This document shows positions 35,412-43,822 of a stretch of DNA of 64,000 nt, piece by piece. This stretch comes from Rhizobium indicum (GTDB taxonomy: Bacteria > Pseudomonadota > Alphaproteobacteria > Rhizobiales > Rhizobiaceae), in NCBI RefSeq assembly GCF_005862305.2, contig NZ_CP054023.1:310001-374000 (forward strand). The letters are read 5' to 3'. Positions within the stretch are counted from its first letter, which is position 1, and each line of letters starts with the position of its first letter. A model generated the notes under the pieces. That model had not been told where the DNA came from. It was given only the letters and a program-made list of their open reading frames with translations, and made no database searches. The position numbers were made by a program, and so were the translations under genes.

Positions 35412-36242
35412 ATGTTCAAATCTATGCTGACGCGCCGAAACGCGATGCTCGGAGCCGCGGCCCTGGTGGCTGCCGTCACCCTAGCGCAACCGGCCGCCGC
35501 CATCACGCCTGATGAAATCAAGGCTCGCGGCAAGATCATCGTCGGAATTCAGGGTGACAACCCGCCTTGGGGCTTCGTGACCAGCGGCGGCAAACAGGAC
35601 GGCCTCGATGCCGACATCGCGACGCTGTTTGCCAAGGAACTGGGTGTTGCCGTCGAGTTCGTGCCGCTTGAAGTCAACAACCGCATTCCCGCACTGACGG
35701 CCGGCCGCGTCGACGTTCTGTTCGCGACGATGGCGATGCTGCCGGATCGCGCAAAGGCCGTGCAGTTCAGCAAGCCCTATGTTGCTAATGCCATCGTTCT
35801 GATTGGTCCGAAATCGGCTGAGATCAAGAAGAATGACGACATGGCCAAGTTCACGGTCGGCGTCGCCAAGGGTGCAGCCCAGGACACGCAGGTCACCAAG
35901 AACGCGCCGCCGAGCACGACCATCCGGCGCTATGATGGAGACGCCGCGAGCGTCCAGGCCCTGGTGTCCGGCCAGGTCGAGACGCTTGGTGGCAACATTT
36001 TCTACATGGACCGGGTGGAGAAGGCCCGTCCGGGCGAATTCGAAAACAAGCTTGAATTCCAGAAGCTCTACAACGGTGCTTGCACGCGTCTCGGCGAAAA
36101 GGAAATCAATGCGGCGCTCAACACCTTCATCGACAAGATCAAGGCAAACGGCGAACTCAAGGCAGTCTACGACAAGTGGATGAAGGTTCCGGTCCCGGAA
36201 TTCCCGGAAACGCTGGAAGGCATTCCGTTCGCGGCGAACTGA
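35412..36242 (+). CDS. ABC transporter substrate-binding protein, amino-acid (PAAT) type, altered ligand site
   Basis: 276 residues with a signal peptide (MLTRRNAMLGAAALVAAVTLAQPAAA) and the two-lobed family-3 binding fold. The conserved ligand Arg is retained (Arg113, LPDRAKAVQFS). The Asp that in HisJ-like proteins holds the alpha-amino group is Asn195 here (GQVETLGGN); the other family-3 protein in this window keeps Asp there (GRIDLGFDD). Loss of the ammonium-binding acid suggests a carboxylate without an amino group. It is the first gene of a run with dehydroquinase, two permeases, ATPase and two dehydrogenases, so a quinate/shikimate-like ligand is inferred. A strong AAAGGAGGAGG site precedes the ATG. 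Confidence 0.88.
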   Translation: MFKSMLTRRNAMLGAAALVAAVTLAQPAAAITPDEIKARGKIIVGIQGDNPPWGFVTSGGKQDGLDADIATLFAKELGVAVEFVPLEVNNRIPALTAGRVDVLFATMAMLPDRAKAVQFSKPYVANAIVLIGPKSAEIKKNDDMAKFTVGVAKGAAQDTQVTKNAPPSTTIRRYDGDAASVQALVSGQVETLGGNIFYMDRVEKARPGEFENKLEFQKLYNGACTRLGEKEINAALNTFIDKIKANGELKAVYDKWMKVPVPEFPETLEGIPFAAN

Positions 36243-36305
36243 GCGAACCGCAAAGGCGGACGAGGCCCGGCCTTCCGGCTGATGACAGGGTCTGCCAACC
36301 GCTCG

Positions 36306-36373
36306 CCGTCATGCTCGGGCTCGTGTCCCGAGCATCTACGGCGGCAGATCCCCGGCACAGGCCGAGGATGACG
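36306..36373. repeat. Palindromic repeat, CGTCATGCTCGGG type
   Basis: CGTCATGCTCGGGCTCGTGTCCCGAGCAT followed by GATCCCCGGCACAGGCCGAGGATGACG: outer arms CGTCAT.CTCGG and CCGAG.ATGACG are inverted. It lies inside the presumed operon between the binding-protein gene and aroQ and could form a stabilising hairpin that keeps binding-protein mRNA abundant. I know similar sequences from other alphaproteobacteria. Confidence 0.6.
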
Positions 36374-36473
36374 TCCAGAAAGAGGCAGTCTCTCACCAAG
36401 CAAGGCCGGGCATGCCAATGCCCGGCAACGCAACCGCCATGCTTAAGGCTCTGCCCCGTTTGAGGTGCGCGAC

Positions 36474-36917
36474 ATGACCAAAACCATCTTTGTGCTCAAC
36501 GGACCGAACCTGAACCTGCTGGGCCAGCGCGAACCGGCGATCTATGGAACCACGACGCTGGCCGACATCAGGAAACGGTGCGTGACCAAGGCAAAGTCCT
36601 TGGGATTCGACGTCGAGTTCCGGCAGACCAATTTCGAGGGCGAACTGGTCGAGAGCGTGCACCAGGCCCGGACCGACGCCTGTGGCATCATCATCAATCC
36701 CGCCGGCTATACCTTCACATCGATCGCTCTTCTCGATGCGTTGAAAATGTTCGACCCGCCGAAGATCGAGCTGCATATTTCGAATGTTCATGCGCGCGAA
36801 AGCATCTACCACAATTCGCTGATCTCGCGCGTTGCCACGGCCATCATGATCGGCTTTGGAGCGGATGGCTACGAGCTGGCTATCCAGGCGATGGCTGGAA
36901 TGGTCAAGCAGGACTGA
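36474..36917 (+). CDS. aroQ: Type II 3-dehydroquinate dehydratase
   Basis: 147 residues, full length for the type II dodecameric enzyme, which interconverts 3-dehydroquinate and 3-dehydroshikimate. Motifs: NGPNLNLLGQREPAIYG with catalytic Tyr24, INPAGYTFTS, and ELHISNVHARE with the catalytic His101. The ATG at 36474 is preferred over a GTG three codons earlier because MTKTIFVLNGPN is the usual start. Its place between transport genes and next to QuiC-type and pca genes argues for a catabolic rather than biosynthetic copy. Confidence 0.95.
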   Translation: MTKTIFVLNGPNLNLLGQREPAIYGTTTLADIRKRCVTKAKSLGFDVEFRQTNFEGELVESVHQARTDACGIIINPAGYTFTSIALLDALKMFDPPKIELHISNVHARESIYHNSLISRVATAIMIGFGADGYELAIQAMAGMVKQD

Positions 36918-36948
36918 ACTTTCAGGAAGACGGACCAGAAGGATCGCC

Positions 36949-37617
36949 ATGAATTATAAGTTGGATTTCACCCCGGTCATAGATGGCCTGCCGAGCCTTC
37001 TGCTCGGCTGCCTCGGGACATTCTTGCTTGCCATTTGTGGGATGCTGCTGGCGATCATCATCGGAATTGGCGGCGTCGCCTTGCGCGACTCCGCCCTGAA
37101 GCCGGCGCGATGGCTGGTCATCGCCTTCGTCGAGTTGATCCGTAACACGCCGTTTCTGGTGCAGATCTTTTTCATCTACTTCGCGCTTCCGCTGACAGGC
37201 ATCAGGCTGGATCCGACACCGACGGCGATTATCGCGCTCGGCATTAACGGTGGTGCCTACGCAATTGAGATCATTCGCGGCGGCGTCCAGTCGATCCCGA
37301 AGGGACAGATGGAAGCGGGTCTGGCGCTTGGTCTGCACAAGGCTCAGGTCTTCCGGCTGATCATCCTCAAGCCGGCATTACGGGCGATCTATCCGTCCTT
37401 GACCAGCCAGTTCGTCCTGTTGACGCTGACCACCAGCATCGCATCGGCGATTTCCGCCTACGAGCTAACGTCCGTTTCGCAGCGCATCGAGTCGGAGAGC
37501 TTCCGCAGCTTCGAGGTCTACTTCACCGTCACGGTTTTCTACTTCGTGATCTCCTGGCTGATGATGCGCATCTTCGCGCTGTTTTCGGCGCGTTACTTCA
37601 AATATCCGGTCAAGTAG
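36949..37617 (+). CDS. Amino-acid-type (PAAT) ABC transporter permease
   Basis: 222 residues with the HisM/GlnP layout: membrane helices from about 12, the FVELIRNTPFLVQIFFIYF segment, and the EAA loop GQMEAGLALGLHKAQVFRLIILKPALR. Starts 31 bp after aroQ. It pairs with the next permease to make the heteromeric channel of the importer whose binding protein is encoded at 35412. The insertion of aroQ within the transport genes is unusual and links transport to the quinate pathway. Confidence 0.93.
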   Translation: MNYKLDFTPVIDGLPSLLLGCLGTFLLAICGMLLAIIIGIGGVALRDSALKPARWLVIAFVELIRNTPFLVQIFFIYFALPLTGIRLDPTPTAIIALGINGGAYAIEIIRGGVQSIPKGQMEAGLALGLHKAQVFRLIILKPALRAIYPSLTSQFVLLTLTTSIASAISAYELTSVSQRIESESFRSFEVYFTVTVFYFVISWLMMRIFALFSARYFKYPVK

Positions 37618-37627
37618 GAGGAATTCC

Positions 37628-38269
37628 ATGGGTCACGAAGAATTCGTCTTCCTCCTGATCGGCCTGAAATGGACAGTGCTCCTGTCCGCCGTCGGTTTTG
37701 TCTGCGGCGGCATCGCGGGGCTCGGCGTCGCCCTTGCCCGTGCCTCGGGCATACCGCTGCTGGAACGCGTCACGGCCGGCTATATCGCCGTCTTCCAGGG
37801 AACCCCGCTGCTGATGCAGCTGTTCGTCGTCTATTACGGCTTGGCGCTGGTGGGGCTGATGCTCGATTCCTGGGTGGCCGTCGCCATCGGCCTGACGCTG
37901 CATGCGAGCGCCTATCTCGGCGAGATCTGGCGCGGATCGATCGAAGCGGTTCCGCGCGGCCAGACGGAAGCGGCAAAGGCTCTCAGCCTCAGATACATCT
38001 CGCGCATGAAGGATGTCATCCTGCCGCAGGCGCTGCGCATTTCGCTGCCCGCCACGATCGGTTTCCTCGTCCAGTTGATCAAGGGCACCTCGCTTGCGTC
38101 GATCGTCGGCTTCACCGAGCTGACGCGGGCCGGCAACATCATCTCCAACCAGATTTTCCAACCGCTGACGGTCTTCGGCATCGTCGGCATTCTCTATTTC
38201 CTGATGTGCTGCCCACTGACGATTCTTGGCGCTCGCCTCGAACGAAAGTTCGCCGCCTCCGCGCGCTGA
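37628..38269 (+). CDS. Amino-acid-type (PAAT) ABC transporter permease, second subunit
   Basis: 213 residues, HisQ/HisM type, with [22 protein letters not shown] and the EAA loop [27 protein letters not shown]. Starts 10 bp after the first permease with GGAGGAATTCC in front of its ATG. Together the two permeases, ATPase and binding protein make a complete importer. Confidence 0.93.
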   Translation: MGHEEFVFLLIGLKWTVLLSAVGFVCGGIAGLGVALARASGIPLLERVTAGYIAVFQGTPLLMQLFVVYYGLALVGLMLDSWVAVAIGLTLHASAYLGEIWRGSIEAVPRGQTEAAKALSLRYISRMKDVILPQALRISLPATIGFLVQLIKGTSLASIVGFTELTRAGNIISNQIFQPLTVFGIVGILYFLMCCPLTILGARLERKFAASAR

Positions 38270-38322
38270 TCCGCATCCCTCGTCTTCGATGCGGTCCAGC
38301 CCGCCAATATGGAGTTCTACCG

Positions 38323-39087
38323 ATGACCATTCCCAGTCCTGCTCAAGGCGCGGAAACCATGATCACCATGGAGCGGGTGGAGAAGTGGTATGGCGCTTTT
38401 CAAGCCCTGCACGACATCAACATATCGGTTCGCAGCGGCGAGAGGATCGTCTTGTGCGGGCCTTCCGGCAGCGGCAAGTCGACGCTCATTCGCTGCATCA
38501 ACCATCTCGAGACCTATGAAAAAGGTGAAATCCGCGTCGGCGGGATTCTTCTCGGCAATCAGGCCAAGACCATCGATGCGATCCGTCGCGAGGTCGGCAT
38601 GGTCTTCCAGCAGTTCAACCTGTTTCCGCATCTGACCGTGCTGCAGAACTGCATGCTGGCGCCGATGAAGGCAGCCGGCGTTGGCAGGGCGGAGGCCGAG
38701 GAACGGGCACGCGGGCTGCTCGAGCGGGTCAAGATCCTGGAGCAGGCCGACAAATATCCGGTGCAGCTTTCTGGTGGCCAGCAGCAGCGCGTGGCCATTG
38801 CCCGCGCGCTTTGCATGCGGCCGAAAGTCATGCTGTTCGATGAGCCGACCTCGGCGCTTGATCCGGAGATGGTCAAGGAGGTGCTGGATACGATGATCGC
38901 GCTTGCTGATGAGGGCATGACGATGATCTGCGTCACGCACGAGATGGGCTTTGCCCGCCAGGTCGCCGATCGCGTGATCTTCATGGCCAGCGGCGCGATC
39001 GTCGAGGAAGCCCCGCCCGCCGAGTTCTTCACGAACCCACAGCATGAGCGAACCAGGAAATTCCTCGGAGAAATCCTGCGGAAGTAG
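38323..39087 (+). CDS. ATP-binding subunit of the PAAT-type importer
   Basis: 254 residues of the GlnQ/HisP class. Walker [12 protein letters not shown]-loop [15 protein letters not shown], signature [15 protein letters not shown], Walker [15 protein letters not shown] and H-switch [13 protein letters not shown] are all intact. A short N-terminal extension ([13 protein letters not shown]) precedes the core; a second ATG at 38359 is possible. It energises the importer encoded by the preceding genes. Confidence 0.95.
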   Translation: MTIPSPAQGAETMITMERVEKWYGAFQALHDINISVRSGERIVLCGPSGSGKSTLIRCINHLETYEKGEIRVGGILLGNQAKTIDAIRREVGMVFQQFNLFPHLTVLQNCMLAPMKAAGVGRAEAEERARGLLERVKILEQADKYPVQLSGGQQQRVAIARALCMRPKVMLFDEPTSALDPEMVKEVLDTMIALADEGMTMICVTHEMGFARQVADRVIFMASGAIVEEAPPAEFFTNPQHERTRKFLGEILRK

Positions 39088-39130
39088 GGGTCTCAAGGTC
39101 GATGCGTCTGGCAAATTATGGGAGCCGGCA

Positions 39131-40198
39131 ATGAAGCCGCTGGAGATTGCAGTCATGGGAGCCGGCCTGATCGGCAGGCGCCACGTCGAGCGTGTCATGT
39201 CCGAGCCCGGAACCGTTCTCTCGGCGGTGATCGATCCTTCCGCCGCCGGTCGCGACTTTGCCGAGACTGTCGGCGCCCGATGGTATCGGAGCTTTTCGGA
39301 CATTCGCGTCGAGGATAGGCCTGACGGCGTCATCGTGGCGACGCCGAACCAGCTTCACGTCGAGAACGGAATGGAGATCGTCGCCGCCGGCATCCCCGTT
39401 CTGATCGAGAAACCGATCGCCGACGATGTCGATGCCGCCGCGGCGCTGGTCGCCGCCGGCGAGAAGGCGGGCATACCGCTGCTGGTCGGCCATCACAGGC
39501 GCCACAATCCGATGATCCAGGCGGTAAAGCAGATCGTCGACGGCGGAAGGCTTGGCCGGATCATCGCGGTGCACGGCACGTTCTGGGTCGCCAAGCCCGA
39601 CAACTATTTCGATATCCCCTGGCGGCGCGAAGCGGGCGCCGGCCCGGTCTTCGTCAACCTGATCCACGATGTCGATCTCTTCCGATATCTCTTCGGCGAG
39701 GTCGAAGCCGTCCATGCGCTGGAATCGCACGCCGTGCGGAACCATGCCGTCGAGGATACGGCCGTCGTCACGCTGCGTTTTGCAAGCGGGGTGCTTGCCA
39801 CCCTCAACGGCAGTGATGCCGTGGCCGCGCCCTGGAGCTGGGAGACGACCACCGGTGAGAACCCCGCTTTTCCCCATTACGATCAATTCTGCTACCAGAT
39901 CGGCGGCACCAGGGGTTCGCTCGGAATTCCCGATTTGACGCTTTGGACGAGCCCTTCGAGGCCCGATTGGCTGGAGCGGCTCGACCAGGAGCGGGTGCCC
40001 TACGCGGCAGCCGATCCCCTTCGCGTTCAGCTCGGACATTTTTGCGACGTCATTCGTGGCGATGCCACGCCTCTGGTGAGTGGCCGGGAGGGCCTCGCCA
40101 CGCTCAGGGTCGTCGAGGCGATCAAGAGATCGGCGCGCTCGGGACGGATGATCCACCTCGCTGACGCCCGCGCCTCTTCCGATCCCCAGAAAGTCTGA
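39131..40198 (+). CDS. Gfo/Idh/MocA-family NAD(P)-dependent dehydrogenase
   Basis: 355 residues. The N-terminal Rossmann motif is VMGAGLIGRRHVE, followed by the family EKP motif at 93-95 (LIEKPIADDV). The catalytic segment is FVNLIHDVDLFRYL with His179 and Asp180. Family members oxidise inositols and other polyols or sugars. It begins 43 bp after the importer ATPase gene and ends 4 bp before the AroE-like gene. Since the cluster lacks an obvious PQQ quinate dehydrogenase, this enzyme is a candidate for the first oxidation of quinate or a related cyclitol acid; that is inference from context. Confidence 0.88.
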   Translation: MKPLEIAVMGAGLIGRRHVERVMSEPGTVLSAVIDPSAAGRDFAETVGARWYRSFSDIRVEDRPDGVIVATPNQLHVENGMEIVAAGIPVLIEKPIADDVDAAAALVAAGEKAGIPLLVGHHRRHNPMIQAVKQIVDGGRLGRIIAVHGTFWVAKPDNYFDIPWRREAGAGPVFVNLIHDVDLFRYLFGEVEAVHALESHAVRNHAVEDTAVVTLRFASGVLATLNGSDAVAAPWSWETTTGENPAFPHYDQFCYQIGGTRGSLGIPDLTLWTSPSRPDWLERLDQERVPYAAADPLRVQLGHFCDVIRGDATPLVSGREGLATLRVVEAIKRSARSGRMIHLADARASSDPQKV

Positions 40199-40202
40199 CC
40201 AC

Positions 40203-41033
40203 ATGATCACCGGGACGACCAAACTCATCGCTCACCTCGGCTATCCGACGGAGTCCTTCAAGGCCCCGCTGATCTACAATCCGTATTTCGAGAAGAACGG
40301 AATTGATGCCGTCGTCGTGCCGATGGGCTGCAGGCCGGAGGACTATTCGGTATTTCTGAAGCTTCTGTTCCGGCTATCCAATATCCACGGCGCTCTGATC
40401 ACGATGCCGCACAAGATTTCGACGATGGCGCTGCTCGACGAAACGTCGACCAACGCGAAAGTCGCAGGCTCGTGCAATGCAGTGCGCCTCGGTTCGGACG
40501 GCAGGCTGATCGGTGACATGTTCGATGGCGAGGGCTTCGTTCGCGGCGTGTTGCGCAAGGGTAAAAAGGTTGAAGGCGCCCATGCGCTCATTGCGGGTGC
40601 CGGCGGCGTCGGCTCGGCGATCGCGGCGTCGTTGGCACAGGCGGGCGTGGACCATCTCGCCATCTTCGACGCCAACGAGACGACCGCGACCGCGCTGCTG
40701 GACAGGCTGAAGAAATATTATCCACAGCTTGAAGTGACGGTCGGTTCCGCCGATCCGGCAGGTTTCGACATTGTCGTCAATGCGACACCTCTCGGAATGC
40801 GACGGGGTGACCCGCTGCCAATCGATATCGACCGCATTTCTCCATCGACCTTCGTCGGCGAAGTCGTGCTGACCAAGGAGATAACCCCTTTTCTCGAGGC
40901 CGTGCGGGCGCGCGGCTGTGCATTTCAGGTTGGGACGGACATGTTGTTCGAACAGATCCCCGCCTATCTCGAATTCTTCGAATTTCCGACGACGACGGCC
41001 GACAATCTGCGGGCAATCGCCAAACTCGGATGA
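40203..41033 (+). CDS. Shikimate dehydrogenase-like (AroE family) protein, divergent substrate site
   Basis: 276 residues. The catalytic pair is kept: Lys71 (ITMPHK) and Asp108 (GDMFDGEG), plus Asn92 and the NADP-binding AGAGGVGSAIA. The shikimate-carboxylate SxS motif of AroE (HSKSP in E. coli) reads ESFKAP here. Two further substrate contacts are also replaced: the Asn of NVTVP is Leu, and NTDG is MFDG. It is therefore an AroE-like dehydrogenase acting on shikimate, quinate or a related compound, with specificity uncertain. It closes the rightward operon of importer, dehydroquinase and dehydrogenases. Confidence 0.88.
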   Translation: MITGTTKLIAHLGYPTESFKAPLIYNPYFEKNGIDAVVVPMGCRPEDYSVFLKLLFRLSNIHGALITMPHKISTMALLDETSTNAKVAGSCNAVRLGSDGRLIGDMFDGEGFVRGVLRKGKKVEGAHALIAGAGGVGSAIAASLAQAGVDHLAIFDANETTATALLDRLKKYYPQLEVTVGSADPAGFDIVVNATPLGMRRGDPLPIDIDRISPSTFVGEVVLTKEITPFLEAVRARGCAFQVGTDMLFEQIPAYLEFFEFPTTTADNLRAIAKLG

Positions 41034-41041
41034 TGCGAATT

Positions 41042-41157
41042 TAGAGCAATTCCAGCAAAAGTGTGCAGCGGTTTTGCTTTCGGAATTGCGTAAAAACAAA
41101 GAGATAGAACATGATGCCGAAAAGTGTGCGCGGTTTTCGGACGACATCCTGTTCTAG
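41042..41157. repeat. RIME-like mosaic element, two palindromes
   Basis: Module A: GAGCAATTCCAGCAAAAGTGTGCAGCGGTTTTGCTTTCGGAATTGC. Module B: GAACATGATGCCGAAAAGTG...CGGTTTTCGGACGACATCCTGTTC. Module B recurs at 48997 and 63692, module A at 18691. It separates two convergent genes and reaches the SDR stop codon. Confidence 0.8.
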
Positions 41158-41921
41158 AGCGAGACGGTGATGCCGCCGTCTACGGTCAGCATATGGCCGT
41201 TGACGAAGGAGGAGGCATCCGAGGCGAGGAAGACGGCGGCGCCGACGAGCTCCTTGACCTCGCCCCAGCGGCCGGCCGGCGTGCGGGTTTCCAGCCAGCC
41301 AGAAAACTTCGGATCGTCGACAAGCGCCTGGTTGAGCGGCGTGCGGAAATAGCCGGGCGCGATCGCATTGACCTGCAGGCCGTATTTCGCCCAGTCGGTC
41401 GCCATGCCGCGCGTGAGGTTCTTCACCGCGCCCTTGGTCGCGGTATAGGGCGCGATGCCGGGGCGGGCGAGTTCGGCCTGGACGGAGGCGATGTTGATGA
41501 TCTTGCCGCGGCCGCGCGATATCATCGCCTGGGCGACTGGCTGGCTGACATAGAACAGGCTGGAGACATTGGTCTTGAAGATCTCGTCCCATTTGTCGAC
41601 CGGGAAGTTCTCCAGCGGTGTGCGGAACTGCATGCCGGCATTGTTGACGAGGATGTCGATCGGGCCGATCTCCGCCTCGATATAGGCGATGGCGGTGCGG
41701 CTGGCCTCGGCATCGGTGACGTCGAAGGCGGCGCTGACGGCATGGCGATGGCTGCGACGGATATCCTCGGCGGCGGCCTCAGCCTTCTGCGCGTTGCGGC
41801 CGTTGATGATGATCGAAGCGCCATGCTCGGCAAGCCCGACCGCCAACGCGCGGCCGATGCCTTGGCTGGAGCCGGTAACGAGGGCGCGGCGCCCGGAGAG
41901 GTCGAAGAGGGGAAAGGTCAC
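41154..41921 (-). CDS. Short-chain dehydrogenase/reductase (gluconate 5-dehydrogenase-like)
   Basis: 255 residues from a GTG at 41921, seven bases after AGGAG. NAD(P)-binding TGSSQGIG at 17-24, NNAG at 93-96, and the catalytic Ser146, Tyr159 and Lys163 (YTATK). The C-terminal SDASSFVNGHMLTVDGG is standard for classical SDRs. Closest in character to gluconate 5-dehydrogenases or 3-oxoacyl-ACP reductases. It follows pcaB by 67 bp on the same strand and could be the last gene of the pca transcript; a role in the adjoining cyclitol-acid pathway is possible. Confidence 0.88.
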   Translation of the reverse strand: MTFPLFDLSGRRALVTGSSQGIGRALAVGLAEHGASIIINGRNAQKAEAAAEDIRRSHRHAVSAAFDVTDAEASRTAIAYIEAEIGPIDILVNNAGMQFRTPLENFPVDKWDEIFKTNVSSLFYVSQPVAQAMISRGRGKIINIASVQAELARPGIAPYTATKGAVKNLTRGMATDWAKYGLQVNAIAPGYFRTPLNQALVDDPKFSGWLETRTPAGRWGEVKELVGAAVFLASDASSFVNGHMLTVDGGITVSL

Positions 41922-41988
41922 GAGGCTGCTCCTGATTTCATTGCACTCTGCATAGCCGGTTTCCGGCATTACATGCAAAGGTGCTGGA

Positions 41989-43035
41989 TCAGCCCGTTCC
42001 AAGCCTCTTGATATTTCCTGCAAGCTCTCCGGCTAGCCGCAGGCTGGCGGCGGTTGCCATCGTCATTTGCGGCAGAAGCAGCCATTCGAGCGTCCAGGCA
42101 GCGCCCGAGCGTTCCTGTTCGTGGACGAGGGACTGGTGAACGCCCGATAAAGCCGTGGCGTTGAAGCGGGCGAGCGAGACGAGGACTTCGGCGGAAACGG
42201 GGTTCTGCTTGTGCGCCATCGCCGACGACGTGCCGCCGCCTGAGATTTCGATCTCGCCGCCAGCCTGGGCAAGCAGCGCGATATCCTGCCCCATCTTGCC
42301 GAGGCTGCCCGATATCGACGCGAACAGGCCGGCGATATCGGCGATCGGCAGACGCCCGCTCTGCCATTGCGGCGCATCGGTGAGACCGAGTTCCTGGGCG
42401 AGCGAGGCCCGGATGGCTGCGGCCTGCGACCCGAGCTTGTCAAGCGTGCCGGCCGCACCACCGAACTGGACGGGAAAACCCTGTTCGGTCAGGCGGTCGC
42501 GATAGGTCGCCAGCGGCTCCCGCCACGCACGGAGGCGATCGGCGACGGTGATCGGGATCGCCGCCTGCATGCGGGTATGACCCATCAGCTGGTTCCGGCC
42601 GAACTGGCCGTCGAGCGCATCGAGCCCCACGGCGATGGTGGAAAGCCGGCCGGCAAACAGGAAGACGACGGCCTTCAGGCGGATCATCAGGCTGGTATCG
42701 ATGACATCCTGGCTGGTCGCGCCGAGATGCAGGCTTTTTGCCGCTTCCTCGCCGACATCGGTGCGCAGCTGCTTGATGAGGTCGGGAACGACGACACCGT
42801 CCCTTGCCGTTGCTGATCGAAGACTGGACACATCGGGCGAGAAGGCGGCGCAGGTGTCAGCGATGCGCCTTGCGGCTTCGGCGGGAATGAGGCCGTGAGC
42901 GGCTTCAGCCTTGGCGAGCGCGGCCTCGAAGGAGAGCATGGCCCGTATATCCGCCTCGGCGGAGAAATAGGGCGCGATTTCATCGTCGCCGAGCAGGCTG
43001 GAAAGGAAGGGGTGGTCGAAGGGCGATGCAGTCAT
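41989..43035 (-). CDS. pcaB: 3-carboxy-cis,cis-muconate cycloisomerase
   Basis: 348 residues of the fumarase/aspartase superfamily. The signature loop is GGGTSSAMAHKQNPV, with LHLGATSQDVIDTSL earlier. PcaB converts beta-carboxymuconate to gamma-carboxymuconolactone, the step after ring cleavage. The ATG at 43035 gives the usual PcaB N-terminus (FDHPFLSSLLGD). It follows pcaG after a 173-bp gap that holds a repeat fragment, and probably belongs to the pcaDCHGB operon. Confidence 0.93.
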   Translation of the reverse strand: MTASPFDHPFLSSLLGDDEIAPYFSAEADIRAMLSFEAALAKAEAAHGLIPAEAARRIADTCAAFSPDVSSLRSATARDGVVVPDLIKQLRTDVGEEAAKSLHLGATSQDVIDTSLMIRLKAVVFLFAGRLSTIAVGLDALDGQFGRNQLMGHTRMQAAIPITVADRLRAWREPLATYRDRLTEQGFPVQFGGAAGTLDKLGSQAAAIRASLAQELGLTDAPQWQSGRLPIADIAGLFASISGSLGKMGQDIALLAQAGGEIEISGGGTSSAMAHKQNPVSAEVLVSLARFNATALSGVHQSLVHEQERSGAAWTLEWLLLPQMTMATAASLRLAGELAGNIKRLGTG

Positions 43036-43059
43036 GATCGTCTCGGTTCGTGGTTGTGG

Positions 43060-43100
43060 CCCCTCATCCGGCTGCCGCCACCTTCTCCCCGCTGAAGGGG
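43060..43100. repeat. Fragment of a rhizobial intergenic repeat
   Basis: CCCCTCATCCGGCTGCCGCCACCTTCTCCCCGCTGAAGGGGC resembles a repeat I know from other rhizobial intergenic regions. Here only one half is present. It lies between pcaG and pcaB. Confidence 0.4.
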
Positions 43101-43208
43101 CTCGAGGCGGCGTCCGCGCTTCATGGGCGGGTGATCTCGTACGGCACATCCCCTGGCGGACGCTACCCGCACATCACCGCCCCAGCAAGCCGATGGCGAC
43201 GCCGGCCT

Positions 43209-43820
43209 TCAGATATCCAGAAACACCGTTTCCTTCGGACCCTGCAGATGGATGTCGAAGTGACAGGTCGCGCCGTCGCGGGTGGCGACCATTGTTGCGA
43301 CGCGCTCGCGATGTTCGATGCGGGAAAGCAGCGGGTCGGCGGCGTTGGCCTCCGTCTCTTCCGGAAAATACATGCGCGTGTGCAGGCCGATATTGATGCC
43401 GCGGGCGACGATCCAGAAGGTGATGTGCGGGGCTTGTCTGCGGCCGTCCTTGAAGGGGACACGGCCGGGCTTGACCGTCTCGAAGCTGTAGACGCCGTCC
43501 TCAGCGCGGGTCGGGCAGCGGCCCCAGCCGGCGAAATTCGGGTCGGCGGCGCCGCGCATTTCCGACGGGCTGTTATAGAGCCCGGCGCTGTCGGCCTGCC
43601 AGATCTCGATGACCGCATCGCGCACCAATGCCCCGGCGCCATCGAAGATCCGGCCGGTAACGGTGATGCGTTCGCCGAGCGTCTTGTCGTTGACCATCCC
43701 GATGCCGAGATCGGTGTCGTAGACGCCCGTTATGTCGCAGAAATTCGGCGTCAGGCCGATATGCACATAGGGACCCGCCGTCTGCGACGGGGTTTCCTTG
43801 AGATAGCCGAGCTGCTGCAT
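43209..43820 (-). CDS. pcaG: Protocatechuate 3,4-dioxygenase alpha subunit
   Basis: 203 residues, the usual length of PcaG. Features include QTAGPYVHIGL near the N-terminus and the intradiol dioxygenase core GAGALVRDAVIEIWQADSAG, PNFAGWGRCPT and LHTRMYFPEE. The alpha chain lacks the iron ligands, which are in the beta chain, but forms the heterodimer and shapes the active site. It starts 2 bp after pcaH. The enzyme cleaves protocatechuate between its two hydroxyls. Confidence 0.95.
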   Translation of the reverse strand: MQQLGYLKETPSQTAGPYVHIGLTPNFCDITGVYDTDLGIGMVNDKTLGERITVTGRIFDGAGALVRDAVIEIWQADSAGLYNSPSEMRGAADPNFAGWGRCPTRAEDGVYSFETVKPGRVPFKDGRRQAPHITFWIVARGINIGLHTRMYFPEETEANAADPLLSRIEHRERVATMVATRDGATCHFDIHLQGPKETVFLDI

Positions 43821-43822
43821 GG

